From contig NC_084933.1 of the NCBI RefSeq assembly GCF_958298935.1, positions 9,035,001 to 9,099,000 of the forward strand: a stretch of 64,000 nucleotides of DNA. The letters are read 5' to 3'. The stretch comes from Phragmites australis. Lineage: Eukaryota > Streptophyta > Magnoliopsida > Poales > Poaceae. The notes under the pieces were generated by a model that was given only the letters and a program-made list of their open reading frames with translations, was not told the origin of the DNA and did no database searches. Shown in pieces: positions 34,197 through 46,374 of this stretch. The position numbers were made by a program, and so were the translations under genes. How positions within the stretch are numbered: position 1 is the first letter of the stretch; each line of letters opens with the position of its first letter.

Positions 34197-37100
34197 GCTA
34201 CGAGGGAACCGTTCAAACAGTATTCTAATTAATCACCAGAAGGATTATTGTTCACAATCATAACCTCGATGATTAACCAGAATACCATTTCAGTAGTCCC
34301 GACACGTGTTTACTTTCAGATCAGAACGCAAGCCTTTACAACATATAGCATCACAACACAGCTTAAGAAAAAGCAAGTAATAAAATTACATTACAAATTC
34401 TTAAGGATTTATCAAGTTATTACAAATTACAGTAAAATAAAGTTAAGAGGAGACTAAAACATGCTCAACTCCTAACCTGCAAAAAAAACTATGCAGCGGA
34501 AGACTAAAACTATACAACAAAAGCAGAATAGAGTCACATACCCTTAGGTTCCATCGCAAAAGCACGCCAATAGAGTAGAATGCACTACTCATACCCGCCA
34601 CCATCCTTGGCAGGCGTGAAGTAGGCAAAGACCAACTCCTCATCACCTACAAAACTGGTAGAGCAGCTGAATACGAAGGTACTCGCAAGACTTAATTAAT
34701 AATGGGCATCTTATAATTAGGCTGACTCCAAAGATTATGCATTTGGATGTTAGCAAGCAAACTGCCACATGGTTGAGCACCTAAACTTAACCAACAACAA
34801 TACCACTATACCCTGCAAAGATACCACTATACCCTGCAAAGACTAACTATATATAATTGTAACTGGAACCATAATGAACATAAATGTAACACGAACCATC
34901 TCCACCATAACCAACCACAATCTACAATGGAACTCTACGATGGTGCGTATGGACAGAAGGCATGCTCATGACCGAGAGCGGCTTTAGAAATGTTTTTACA
35001 TCCTGCATGAGGATACTCCTTTACCCATACAACACAAGAACCATTCAGCTTGTGCCACCTACTAAAGTGCACACAAGAGGTACTCGTGACAACTTTTCCC
35101 AATAAGGGCCTGTTTGTTTGAGCTTCTGCTTTTACGCTTTTCTAAAAAGCTATGTTTTTAGCTTGTTTGAAAAGCTGCTTTTGGAAATAGGTTATTGGCT
35201 TCTATAACAAATTTTTGACTTCTCAGCACATAGCTTCTCAGAAAAACGTATCTCAGCGAGCTTCTCAGCTTTAGTCTATTTTCCTCAGAAGCAATCTTCT
35301 GGCTTCTCCAGAAGCCACTTCTCCAAAATCCCATTTGTTCTTACTTCTGGCTATTGGCTTCTGCCAGTAGCAGAAGCAAAATCAGAAGCAGAAAACAAGC
35401 AGGACCTAAGTCCCAACCATTTGATACATGCATCGCTCAGCGCGGTGGTATCTAGAATTACTCTCGGAGAAAACTAGATACCTCTTCCAAGCTCGCCCTC
35501 ACACCGTCGATGTTCAGGCCCAAATGATCACAGCTACAAAGGTATTCGGCTCGCCTTACCATTAGATCGGCATGTGGTGAGTACGATAAGTGATTAAACC
35601 AACGACAGCCAACGATCGGTGCTTAACCGATGCAAAGCGGTCTACGGTATCCGGGCTCCTTCCCTGAATTACCTCAGGAACCTCCTCAAGGGCAGATGAT
35701 ACCTCTAACACCGCTCACATCTCGTCTCATGCTCACCACTCATCAACTCATCATCAATATCATTGTGTAAGTAATTATTAAGCCTATACTCGCGAATGAT
35801 GAAACATTTCACCGTTCGACTTCTACCGTAAACCTATGCAATACTAAACAAATCGTATCACATTTTAAGTTAGACATAACATGATTATGCTCGGGCTACA
35901 AGGATATGGATTGACAACAATTGAAGGAAAAGATCATGCATCTACATAGGTTCTACCCATCGTATTCCAATATCGACTCAAACTCATGCATACATATATA
36001 AGGCATATTTATCAATTTATACCATACGAGATCCAAAGTATTGGAACAAATATGCTTAGATGCTTGCCTTGCTGCAACACTCACAAAATTCGGGGAGATC
36101 GACGTCATCTTCAATCATCACTGGGTCACACCCCGTTTCTTCGCTCACTAGAGAAGAGCTGCAATGATGAGTACTATTGAAGTGCAACAATGCATGCCAC
36201 AATATGCATAAAAACATGTTAGATGTGCAAGACACACGAATTATTGTCACACTAAGCGATCTAAATGAAGTCGAAAAATATCAGGAGGCCGGAGTATCCG
36301 GGTTTCGGAGCCTCCAGGCCAACCTCCGGGAGAGGGTTCGCTATTAGCCATTTTTTATTTAACTCGGAACCTCCGGGTTGGTCCGGACTATCCGGGTTGT
36401 GCCGGACACTCCGGGTGAGGCTCTAGGCGGGAGTGCTTGATTAAATCAGCCGGTTTAACCCAGACCCTCCGGGCTTACCCGGATTATTTAGGTGAGGCAT
36501 ACTTAGACATTCTCCAAAATTTCCCTCGGGCGATTCGACTCGCATGACAAATTTATGCTATAGAAACATGTATATGTCATATCCAAAGGACTCTAGACCC
36601 AACTTGCACCCTAAACCCCAAGGATTTTTTTAATACAATTCAATGGGCTTTCTCCTGTTGAACCCGGAGTATCCGTGCTGCCCTAAACAACCATTTTCGA
36701 GGGAATTTTGTGATCGATTTGATTTGCGAGCCTCTCCAAGCCTAAGGGAAACATGCTAGGAGTAGTTCAGGGAGTCTGGAACTCACTCATCAACGTAGCA
36801 ACACGACTTCATAGCTTAAATTCGCCCAAAACTATATTTTACTCCAAAAACTCAAGAACATCTAAAGAACTCAAGAACAACTTGATTCCTCCATGAAAAC
36901 CAGAACGAATTGGATAGATGAGTCGCTCATAAACTTGTGATCATGTGGATACAACATGCATACCTCAAATTCTTCTCTTGAGATCAGATTTTGGGGAGAG
37001 GGAGAGAATGCTTGAGAGAGAGTGAGAGGGGGAGCTCCTCCCTTGCTTTGGCTAGCTAGATACGGAGAGGGAGGCGTGGGGGAGTGAGGGAGAGAGAGAG

Positions 37101-37349
37101 AGGGAGCAGGTGGCTGCTGCCCCTCTAGGTGGTTAGGGTGATTGGCCCACATGTGGGGCCACAATGTTAAATAAATGGTCCGTTTTACCTGTAAATTTCA
37201 TTATTTTCTCTCGCGAATTCATTTATCTCATCCAATTCACTTTAGACGAATTGCATTAGCGTCCCAAAATAAAATTACACAAAATTAAATATAATTATTA
37301 AGAAGCGTGATTAAGCTCAATTGCGTAATTAAGGATTTGGGATGTGACA
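34197..37349 (-). mobile_element. Long LTR-like element inserted in the satellite
   Basis: Satellite stops after gagaaaa at 34,196 and resumes with aaaac at 37,350. The right end is ggatttgggatgtgaca, the reverse complement of a TGTCACATCCCAAATCC LTR start, so it faces the minus strand. The opposite end is less clear: either about 34,197 or the TGTTCACAATC at 34,249. Run-of-A flanks could be a TSD. The interior has no recognisable gag or pol but includes a GC-rich patch with repeated 'cctccggg' and 'ccgggt' phrases (36,290-36,500). It is probably a solo LTR of about 3.1 kb. Confidence 0.5.
35106..35406. mobile_element. Tourist-like MITE (301 bp)
   Basis: Terminal inverted repeats GGGCCTGTTTGTTT / AAACAAGCAGGACC are flanked by TAA on both sides (35,103-35,105 and 35,407-35,409). 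That is the PIF/Harbinger Tourist signature. The interior is full of 'agcttctg/cagaagc' inverted motifs and has no coding capacity. Confidence 0.8.
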
Positions 37350-39217
37350 AAAACGTTCCTAAAAGGCATTGGATGGTCCTCGTAGGTATCATAGGTCATG
37401 TTGGACCTTAATCCAGGTGATAAGCGCAAGGTCTTAATTTGGTCCGAAACGTGTGGATTTGACGAATGTTATTACCATAGCGAAACACGCCCAATAGTCA
37501 CTAGGTGGTCATCCCAAATATTGTAGGTCATGTTGGAGCTTGATCTTGGTGATTCGCTCTAGTCTTAATTTAGTCCGAAACGGGACCGAAAACATGTCCA
37601 GAATGGGTGGATTTCACGAAAGTTATAGCTGGAGAGCTGGAGCGAAACACACCAAGAAGGCACTGGGTGATCCTCCGAAGTGTTGTAGGTCATGTTGTAG
37701 CTCGACCTAGGTGATTCCCAATGGTTATAATTTGGTCAGAAATAGGACCAAAAATAGGCTAAGAACTTGTGGATTTCACGAAAGTTATGACCGGAGTGAA
37801 TTGCGGCAAGAACGCACTAGATGCTCCTCCTAGGTGTGGTATATCATGATGGAGCTTGTTTCTGTCAATTTATCTGTAGTGTTAATTTGGTCCATATCGT
37901 GACCAAAAACGGGTCCAGAATGAGTAGATTTCACGAATGAGATGACTGGAGCGAAACACACCCAGAAGGCACCTGATGTTCCTCCCAAGTGTCATAGGTC
38001 ATGTTAGAGCTTGATCCGGGTGATTCGCTCCGGTCTTAGTTTGGTTTGAAACGAGACACAAAACAGGTCCAGAACGTGTGTATTTCAGGAAAGTTATGAT
38101 AAGAGTGAAACGCGTCAAAAACGCACCAGATGGTTCCTCTCTAGACTCATACATCATGATGGAGCATGTTTTGGTCTATTCTGTCGTATGTTAATTTCGT
38201 CCAAAATGGGACCAAAATTGGGTTCAAAATGGGTGGATTTCACGAAAGTGATGATCGGAGCGAAACGCACCCAGAATGCACCGAACGTTCCCCCTAGGTG
38301 TCAAAGGTCATGTTGGAGCTTGATCCGGGTGATTTGCTTTGGTCTTAATTTGGTCCAAAATGGGACATAAAATGTTTCCAGAATGTGGATTTCACAAAAG
38401 TTATGACCGGAGTGGAATGCAAACAGAACGCACCAAATCTCCTTTCCAATTGTCACGCATCATGTTGGAGCTTATTTTGGTTGAATTCACTCCGGTGTTA
38501 AGTTGGCCCTAAATGGGACAAAAAACGGATCCAGATTGGGTGGATTTCATGAAAGTTATGACCAGAGAAAAACACACCCAGACGGCATTGGATGGTCCTC
38601 CTAAGTGTTGTAGGTCATATTGGAGCTTCATCTGTGTGAATTGCTTCGATCTTAATTTGGTCCGAAACGGGACCGAAAACGGGTTCCAAACATGTGGGCT
38701 TCTCCAAAATGGGACCAAAAATGTTTCCAGAATGTGTGAATTTCACAAAAGTTATGACCAGAGTGGAACACGAACAAAACACACTAAATGTTCCTCCCAA
38801 GTGTCGTATATCATTTTGGAGCTTGTTTTAGTTGATTTTTCTCTGGTATTAATTTGATCCAAAATGGAACAAAAAGGGATCTAAAACTGGTAGATTTCAT
38901 GAAAGTTATTACAGGAGAAAAACACACCCATAAGGTGCTGGATGGTCCTCGTAGGTGTCGCAGGTTATATTGGAGCTTGTTCTGAGTGATTCGCTCCAGT
39001 TTTATTTTGGTTCGAAACGGGATCGAAAATAGGTCTAGAACGTGTGGATTTGATGAAAGTTATGACCATAGTGAAATGTGCCCAGAAGTCAATGGATGGT
39101 CAACCCAGGTGTCATAGATCATGTTGGAGCTTGATTCGAGTGATTCGCTCTGATCCTAATTTGGTCAGAAACGGGACTGAAAATAGGTCCAAAATGTGTG
39201 GATTCGCGAAAGTAATG
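37350..39217. repeat. Satellite block 2, about 12 monomers of about 155 bp
   Basis: The anchor cat(g/a)ttggagctt recurs at about 37,691, 37,845, 38,000, 38,155, 38,309, 38,461, 38,616, 38,966 and 39,120, giving spacings of 152-155 bp. One stretch (38,616-38,812) carries a partial extra copy. Monomers are clearly diverged from each other. Conserved parts are the 'ggtccgaaacgggaccgaaa' and 'gtggatttcacgaaagttat' segments. No transposon protein is encoded. Confidence 0.92.
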
Positions 39218-40299
39218 TGATGCGGATATCTGTACCAATCATAGATTACATGTTGTTCTGTCAATTATGGTGAATCCTTCAAATACTTCTAAACAACATG
39301 AACTCACTAAAAGAGTTGAAAGCATCTCCAACGCATATAAAGAACTTACGACACAAGCTTGTCAACGGAAACTTCAAAATAAGATTTGAATGCTGAGAAG
39401 CTTGGATGTGCAAATATATATTGTGGACCAAATGGAAGGCAAGGGACACATATATGGAAAAGATATGGTGTCTACCTTCCAACAAAACAAACGACACAAG
39501 ATTTGGATCATTCTATAAGGAGTTATGCAATTTTGAATGCATGTTGTGTGGGCTGTCTAGAACAATGCGTGATACTTGTTGATGTGGATAAAGCATAAAT
39601 CTAGAGGTTTCAAGGATTTCAAAGGCATGGCAGTATCTCCTTGGCAAGTCCCACAAGGGCTCAAATCAATACAACCACAGACAAACAACATAAGGAAGAG
39701 TCAATTCAATTTGGACTCGGATTGGTGCAGCCAGATGGACGCGGATCAAAAGTTCCATAACTCCCTCATACCGAGTCGGTTTGGGCTCTATAGGTATACG
39801 ATGGAAAGATTATCTCTTAACCTTTCCAATGGATCTGGTCCTATTTTCACATTCACCGTGAGTTGGCTGCAGTCATCACAACAATGCGTCAGATGTAACT
39901 TAAGTTTTCTATTTTGTTTCATATTCGAGTCCAAGTCAGTCTCAACTGACCAAGGGGCTATATAAACTCATGTATGCAACCTTTTAGGTAAGACCATGTT
40001 TATTCTACAGAAAAACTCACATCAATTTCTCTCGTTCTCATCTAGGGTTTAGCCTCTTGCAAACAAATAACTAGATAGGGAATTGGGAGCTGTCATCGAT
40101 AATTCTTGCTGTTCCGCTGGGAATTGAGGGAGCAATTCATCCACTTCTGCATGGTCTAGTGGATTAATCCATCATAGCGTGTGATTCTGTGAATTTGAGG
40201 TGAAAGGCATCTTGCACGGGCAGTGTGTTGTTCATTCACTTCATCGGGTTTCACGGTGAATCTAGATTCGATGTTAAGAAGGTCGGGTGCCCCGCATCA
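39218..40299 (+). repeat. Element E 5' LTR
   Basis: Bounded by TGATGCGG and CCGCATCA, 1,082 bp, with the PBS directly downstream. No second copy is in the window. Confidence 0.82.
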
Positions 40300-41363
40300 T
40301 CTTGGTATTCAGAGCACGGTTGTCTCGGTATGATCTTTTACCCTTAGCTACATATTTGTTTACTCTCCTATACACAAAAAGCCAAAAAAAATCTAGCCCA
40401 TAGTTTGCAATTTGTTATTTTGTGAGTTTTGTTAGGTTTTAATCCATTAGGTCGTGTTTAGTTTGCTGATCATTAAACGATTCATGTGTTCGCTCTGTTG
40501 TTCATTGTTTCAATCAATTCTTGCTTCACAATTAGGGTTTGTTGTATTGATCCCATATTTGTTGGTTATTAGTTGGTGCAAGTTTTTGGGAGAATTTACT
40601 CCACAGCCCTAGTTCATCCTTGTGAAACAGCCATAACATGGTCATACAAAGTCCAATTTAGGTGTTTTTATACTTGTTCAATATTTTTTTGTCTTGTCAA
40701 GTTTCTGTCTAGTTTTTTTATTCTGGGTCCATAAAACAACAAGAAAAAAAATTAGTTAACTTGATTCCTTCCTTCTCGAAAACTTTGATCCATTTGAGAC
40801 TAGCTATAGGAAGTTCTCTGGGGCTTTGCACAATTGCATCTTGTGAATTATCTGGATCAATAATTTGGTGTGTTGACCATAGTAGCAAAAGTGAAAAAAA
40901 TTTATACAAAAAGGAGATTAAAGTGTTGTGGTCACTACATTGATTATCATTTTTTGCTACTGATCACAATTATCTTGTTATCTATATTGTGCAAATCTTG
41001 TAGCCCTGCTTTGTCGTTTGAGCAACCAGCTAGCGTCTCTCCATATCTTTTGCAACATGAGCTTCTGTTGATTGATTTCAGATTGTATAGCTCCTTCCTT
41101 GGTTGCATTAAGATCCATTATCATTGTGTGTGTGAGTTGCTTAAGCTTAACTTATATCTCCGGTTAGCAACTAGGCATTGAGTTCTAGCTTGGATTACTA
41201 CTTAACAGAGCAACACCTAGAATCATATTTGCTTGGACAAACACTAAACCCTCCAAGCTCCATATATTTACTACATGTCACCATTGAGTTCTCTACTACC
41301 ATCACCATTGAGTTCTCTACTACCATTGGAGTTTGATCAGCCCATCGTCTCAAAAAGGAACAA
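40300..41363 (+). other. Element E leader
   Basis: Contains the PBS, T-rich non-coding sequence and, near its end, a 24-bp tandem duplication (ccattgagttctctactacc at about 41,281 and 41,306). No ORF of interest. Confidence 0.6.
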
Positions 41364-41954
41364 ATGGCAGGTCAAAAATTTGTAGGACTTCCGTTCTATG
41401 GAAGCAATGATCCTGAGGAGTATATTCAGTGGGAGGAGCGGATGGAGAAGTTGATTAAATTTGAGAAGATTTCTAAAGTTTTAGAAGTTATTCAAGTCAC
41501 TATGGGGCTTGAAGACTATGCTTAAACTTGGTGGTAGAAGTTTCGTGTGAATCAACTTATTACATCTTGGGAAACATTGAAGGTTTTTATGAGATGTGAG
41601 TTTGTTCCACAATATTATGATAAAGAGCTACTTCACCATGTGGAGAGCATAGCACAAGGAAGAAAAATTGTGCATGACTACTATGTTGACCTGAGTCGTG
41701 CATTGCGGCATGCTGGTATAACCATTGCATATAAATCGATGACATACTTCAAGAGTGGTCTAAATTCTAATATTGCTGCTGCAATTCAATATAAATATTT
41801 TAGTAGCATGTGTGATCTTGTGCATTGTGCTATATAGAGATGGAGAAAAGAATCCAGAAGCAAGGGAAGATGGTCGAGCATAGGACTTTCACTTTGGCCA
41901 AGCGGACATGTATAGATGTCCCTTTGCTACATGCAACCCATGAGAAGATCATGG
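41364..41954 (+). pseudogene. Element E gag, broken
   Basis: Begins MAGQKFVGLPFYGSNDPEEY at 41,364 and continues in one frame through a Retrotrans_gag-type domain: YIQWEERMEKLIKF, then SWETLKVFMRCEFVPQYYDK and IVHDYYVDLSRALRHAGI. In-frame stops lie at 41,523-41,525 and 41,535-41,537, around the usual TWW motif, and another at 41,835-41,837. The protein would form the particle capsid. It is cut off by the satellite junction at about 41,954, before any zinc knuckle. Confidence 0.8.
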
Positions 41955-42191
41955 TTGATTCGCTCCAGTTTTATTTTGGTCTAAAACGGGACCGAAAATA
42001 GGTCCAGAACGTGTCGATTTCACAAAAGTTATGACCGGAGCAAAATGCACCCAGAACCAACCAGATGCTCCACCTAGGCGTCATACATAATGATGGAGCT
42101 TGTTTCGGTTAATCCTTCCGATGTTAATTTGGTCCGAAACGGGTCCAATGGGTCCAGAACAGGTGGATTTCACGAAAGTGATGATGGGAGC
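41955..42191. repeat. Satellite block 3 (about 1.5 monomers)
   Basis: Starts ttgattcgctccagttttat and ends at gggagc, the left target copy of element C. Same monomer as blocks 1 and 2. Confidence 0.9.
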
Positions 42192-43073
42192 TGATGCGTG
42201 TATGCCTAATCTTCCGAAAGATAATATGATAAGTTGATTGGTGGAGTTTTGATATTGATGATCCAAAGGCTCCGAACAGAATAGATAGAGAATTCTCACA
42301 ACCACTACACCCACTACTCCATGGTTATCAACCGTGCCAAGGCGCAATTGACCTCTCTAAGAAGGCTTTTCCTGCAAGTGAATCGAGAACACAAGCAAGA
42401 ACAAGTAAATGCAATCTAAATATTGCTAATTACCAATCAAGTGCTTGAATTGGGTTTCAACAAACCGATAAACGACAAAACTATCTAAAATAGAATAATC
42501 TAAGTTAAATCTGAGCCTAAACTACGATGGCTACTGTGTATATATAGAGGGGATGTGAGGAGGTCAATCTAGGGTTGTGCAGCTGTGGAAAGAGGCGTGC
42601 ACAACCTAGACTCCGACCCTGACACTACAAAACCCAACAGGGTCCAAAATAGTGATGTAGCACCTCATTTCTTTGACTATGACTAAACTATAAGGAATAT
42701 TTAGTCGAGCTCATATCCATTGGAAAGGGCTCGTCGTAAGCTTTCCAGAATATCCAAGATTGTCTAAAACAGACTTCGTATGAGAGAGTTATACCCGTTT
42801 TACTGATGTACTTTCCTGAGACTCGACTATAACCATGACCACGACTAGACCTCAGCCTTGAGTCTGAGTAGACTTGGCCTTCGAGGGGTGATATCCTGGT
42901 AAGGTTGTGGTGCTTCTCCCACGTTCCTAAGCAATAAAACATCACAAGAATTTAGTAGGAATCCATCCAAAGATGCATGAACAGCGAGAAACAAGTTCTC
43001 TTGTAATTGGATCTTGTATGATTTGAGGAATATTAGTAGTATGATCGTATCTGAAAGAGTCATGGGCTCATCA
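42192..43073 (-). repeat. Element C 3' LTR
   Basis: 882 bp. It contains the eroded end of the pol frame (stop at 42,845) and a TATA-like tatatata (about 42,539 on +). Confidence 0.9.
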
Positions 43074-46000
43074 TCCTTCCCCTCTTGAATTGGAGTAGTC
43101 CTCAACTCAAGCTCATCTTCTTCTCCCAAATATGGCTTCAAATCTGAAATGTTAAATGTAGGATTAACCCAAAATCTACACGTATGTCCAATTTGTATGC
43201 ATTCTTATTAATTTTCTCAATTATTCTAAATGGTCCATCAGCTCTAGACATCAACTTTGACTTTCTTAGTTCTAGAAACCTATTCTTTCTCAAATGCAAC
43301 CAAACTAAATCACCCGATTCAAATTTTATTTCCTTCCTAGCAATCCTATACTTTTCAGTCATGCTCGCTATATTCTTTTTAGTGGTTTAATGCAACTTAG
43401 GAATAAATTCAGCAAGTTTTTTAGCATCTAAATTGAGTCTTTCAAAAGTAGGCAAAGGTAGTAAATCAATAAGAGCACGGGGATTAAATTCATACACTAC
43501 AAATATGCTATCTCTCCCCCTCATTGTCCTAGGTAGTTCTAAAACAAAATCTATAGAAATATCCTTCCATGATGCACTAGGAACAGGAAGAGGCATATAA
43601 AGACCATGTGAATTTAAGCGAGCTTAGCTTTGTTGCAAGTGGTACAACGTAAAACGTAGGGCTCGACGTCACGTCTCATCTTTGGCCAAAAGATGTGGGC
43701 GGCCAGCACATCTTCAGTCTTTTTTCTCCAAAATGTGCCGTCAATCCTCCTCCAGGCGCCTCCTATAATAACAAAAGACGAACGGAGCTAACTGGAATGC
43801 ATAGCTTGTTAGCACGATAGAGCAATCCGTCATACATCACATATTTATTCCATATTTTTTCTTCTTTACAATGTTCAAACATTTCTTTAAAGTCTAAATC
43901 AGTAGCATATAAGTCCTTAATAGTCTAAACCAAAAATCTTATGATCAAATTGAGATAACATGGTATAACGTCTAAAAAGCGTATCAATAATCACATTGTC
44001 CTTTCCTTTCTTATGTTTTATGAATACGGAAAAGACTCAATGAATTCTACCCATTTAACATGTCGTTTATTAAGTTTAGCTTAACCTCTAATATGTTTCA
44101 GTGATTCATGATCAAAATGTATAACAAATTCTTTGGCCATAGATAATGTTGGCAAGTTTCAAGCACTCAAACTAAAGCATACAATTCCTTATCATAGGTA
44201 GAATAATTCAGACTTGACCCGCTTAATTTCTCACTGAAATAAGCAACATGTTTATCTTCTTGAATCAGCACACCTCCAATTCCAATCCCACTAGCATCAC
44301 ATTCTACTTCAAAGGTCTTACCAAAATCAAGGAGTTGGAGCAAATGAGCATGGGTAAGTTTCTCTTTCAACAACTTGAATGCTTTTTCTTGTGCAGGTCC
44401 CCATTTGAAAACCACTTCTTTCTTTGTCAATTCGTTCAATGGGGCAGTAATGGTGCTGAAATCCCGCATAAAGCGCCGATAGAAACTAGAAAGACCATGC
44501 AAGCTTCTCACTTGAGTAACAGTCTCAAGGGTTGGCCAGCTCTTTATGGCTTCAATTTTTGCTTCATCCACTTCTATTCCCTATGAAGTAAAAACATAAC
44601 AAAGAAAAGAAACTCGATCCGTGCAAAAGGTGCACTTTTCGAGGTTACTGAACAAACGTGCATCTTTCAAAGCATTAAAAACAGTACGTAAATGATCAAA
44701 GTGTTGTTCTTGTGCCTTGCTGTAAGTCAAGATATCATCAAGTATACCACCACAAATCTACCAATGAAAGCACGTAAAACTTCATTAATCAATCACATGA
44801 AAGTACTAGGTGCATTAGTTAACCCAAAAGGCATTTCTAACCACTCATACAAGCCAAACTTAGTTTTAAAAGTTTTCCATTCATCTTCAAGTTTCATCCT
44901 AATTTGGTGGTATCCACTTCGCAAGTCAATTTTGGTGAAAATTATAGAACCACTCAATTCATCATGCATATCATCTAACCTAGAGATAGGGTGACAATAT
45001 CTTATAGTAATATTATTGATAGCTCTACAATCAACACACATACGGCAACTACCGTCTTTCTTAGGAACCAAAAGAACATGAACAACACAAGGGCTCAAAC
45101 TTTCTCGTACATACCCACGGTGTAAAAGGTTTTGGACTTGTTGCTGAATTTCCTTAGTCTCTTCCGGATTGGTCTTATATACAGCACGGTTTGGCAAAGT
45201 TGCTCCCGAAATCAAATCAATTTGATGTTCAATCCCTCGAATAGGTGGTAACCTTGGGTGTACCCCAGCTGGAAATACATTCACAAACTCGTGCAGAAGG
45301 TTGGCAACAACAGGAGACAAAGATCTAGATATATTCTCGAGTGAAACTAAAGCATATTTGCATCTCAAAACATATCATGGCAGCTCATTATCACAAATTT
45401 CAGCAATTTTAGATTTAGTAGTAAGTATAACACACCATTTTAATCTAATTCCATTGGACTTAGAAGTTGTTGTTGCTTTCTCCTTTTTGGGTGGAAAAAC
45501 TTTTTCCGCTACTTGCTGATTTCAAGATTCATTCTCAAACTCTTTTCTCTTATTTTCACCTGTTTCTTGTTCACATTTTACAATTTTAGTTGGGGTAAAA
45601 GGTAGAAAAGTTATTTTCTTTCCTCTATGCATAAGAGTGTACTTATTACTTCTACCATGATGTGTTGCATCAGTGTCAAACTCCCATGGTCGTCCTAACA
45701 AAAGTGAACATGCTTGCACGGGTACTACATCGAAATCAGCACAACCATGGTATGAACCAATAGAAAAATACACCCTAGATGTTTGCATTACCTTCACCTT
45801 ACTACTGTTGTTGAACCATTGAATATAATATGGGTAAGGATTGTTTCTTGTCGCCAAGGCAAGCTTCTTGATCATATGCGAACTTACCAAGTTGTTGCAG
45901 CTTTCTCCATGAATAATGACTCGAACACGATAATCCTTGACTATGAGGAAGATCTAAAACAAATTGTGGCATTGCAATTGTTCCGCTTGCTCCATTTGAG

Positions 46001-46374
46001 TGGTTAACACTCGCTGCACAATGAGAGTCCGATAATCCTCTGTGGCAATGGCATCGAACACTTTCTCATGGTCAATATCTATCTCATGACCATTCTCATC
46101 ACTTGCATGGTTATCTGCAAGAGCATATCAATCCTCAACATCAATAGAACTTATGTATCCACCATCTTCTATTACAATGTATGCTCACTGACTTGGACAA
46201 TCCTTTATGACGTGGACTATTCTGTTGCATCGGTGACATACAATCTCAGTCAATCGACCTATAGAAGCAACCTAAGAAGAGCTCTTAGCTTACCTCGAGA
46301 GCGTGCGACGGTATCAAAGGTATTGCTAAACGTGGGGCTATTTTGACTTATCCCAGTATTGATTTTGAAATAGT
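42845..46374 (-). pseudogene. Element C pol and protease, fragmented
   Basis: Minus-strand pieces are: protease-linker (IQWFNNSSKVKVMQTSRVYF, then [17 protein letters not shown], 45,522-45,890); RT ([35 protein letters not shown], 44,793-45,368); and RNase H ([20 protein letters not shown], 44,167-44,571). At the RT active site one base of the Phe codon of the YFDD motif is missing (about 44,740), which shifts the frame exactly at the catalytic residues. In the integrase, RDSIFVV is joined directly to [15 protein letters not shown] (about 43,490), so a deletion of about 400 bp removes most of the catalytic core. The C-terminal part reads [20 protein letters not shown], then KPYLGEEDELE. Non-functional. 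Confidence 0.85.

Larger units (their letters stand above)
39218..41954 (+). mobile_element. Element E: 5' half of a Ty3/gypsy retrotransposon, truncated
   Basis: A 1,082-bp LTR (39,218-40,299) has perfect 8-bp inverted ends (TGATGCGG / CCGCATCA). It is followed within a few bases by a PBS-like TTGGTATTCAGAGCACGG (40,303 on), then a leader and a broken gag. The sequence stops at about 41,954, where satellite resumes, so protease through integrase and the 3' LTR are gone. The 5-bp flank before the LTR is taatg; the matching copy is lost. Confidence 0.8.

Noticed and set aside
38188..38857. Open frames in the satellite (for example 38,513-38,857)
   Set aside because: They are translations of tandem monomers that shift with the repeat phase; no conserved protein.
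33680..39217. Idea that the 155-bp repeat is a CRISPR-like or virus-derived array
   Set aside because: Monomers are contiguous with no unique spacers, and the setting is plant nuclear DNA.
39218..40299. Reading the element E LTR as a copy of the A, B or C LTR because all start TGATG
   Set aside because: Only the first bases agree; length, orientation and interior differ.
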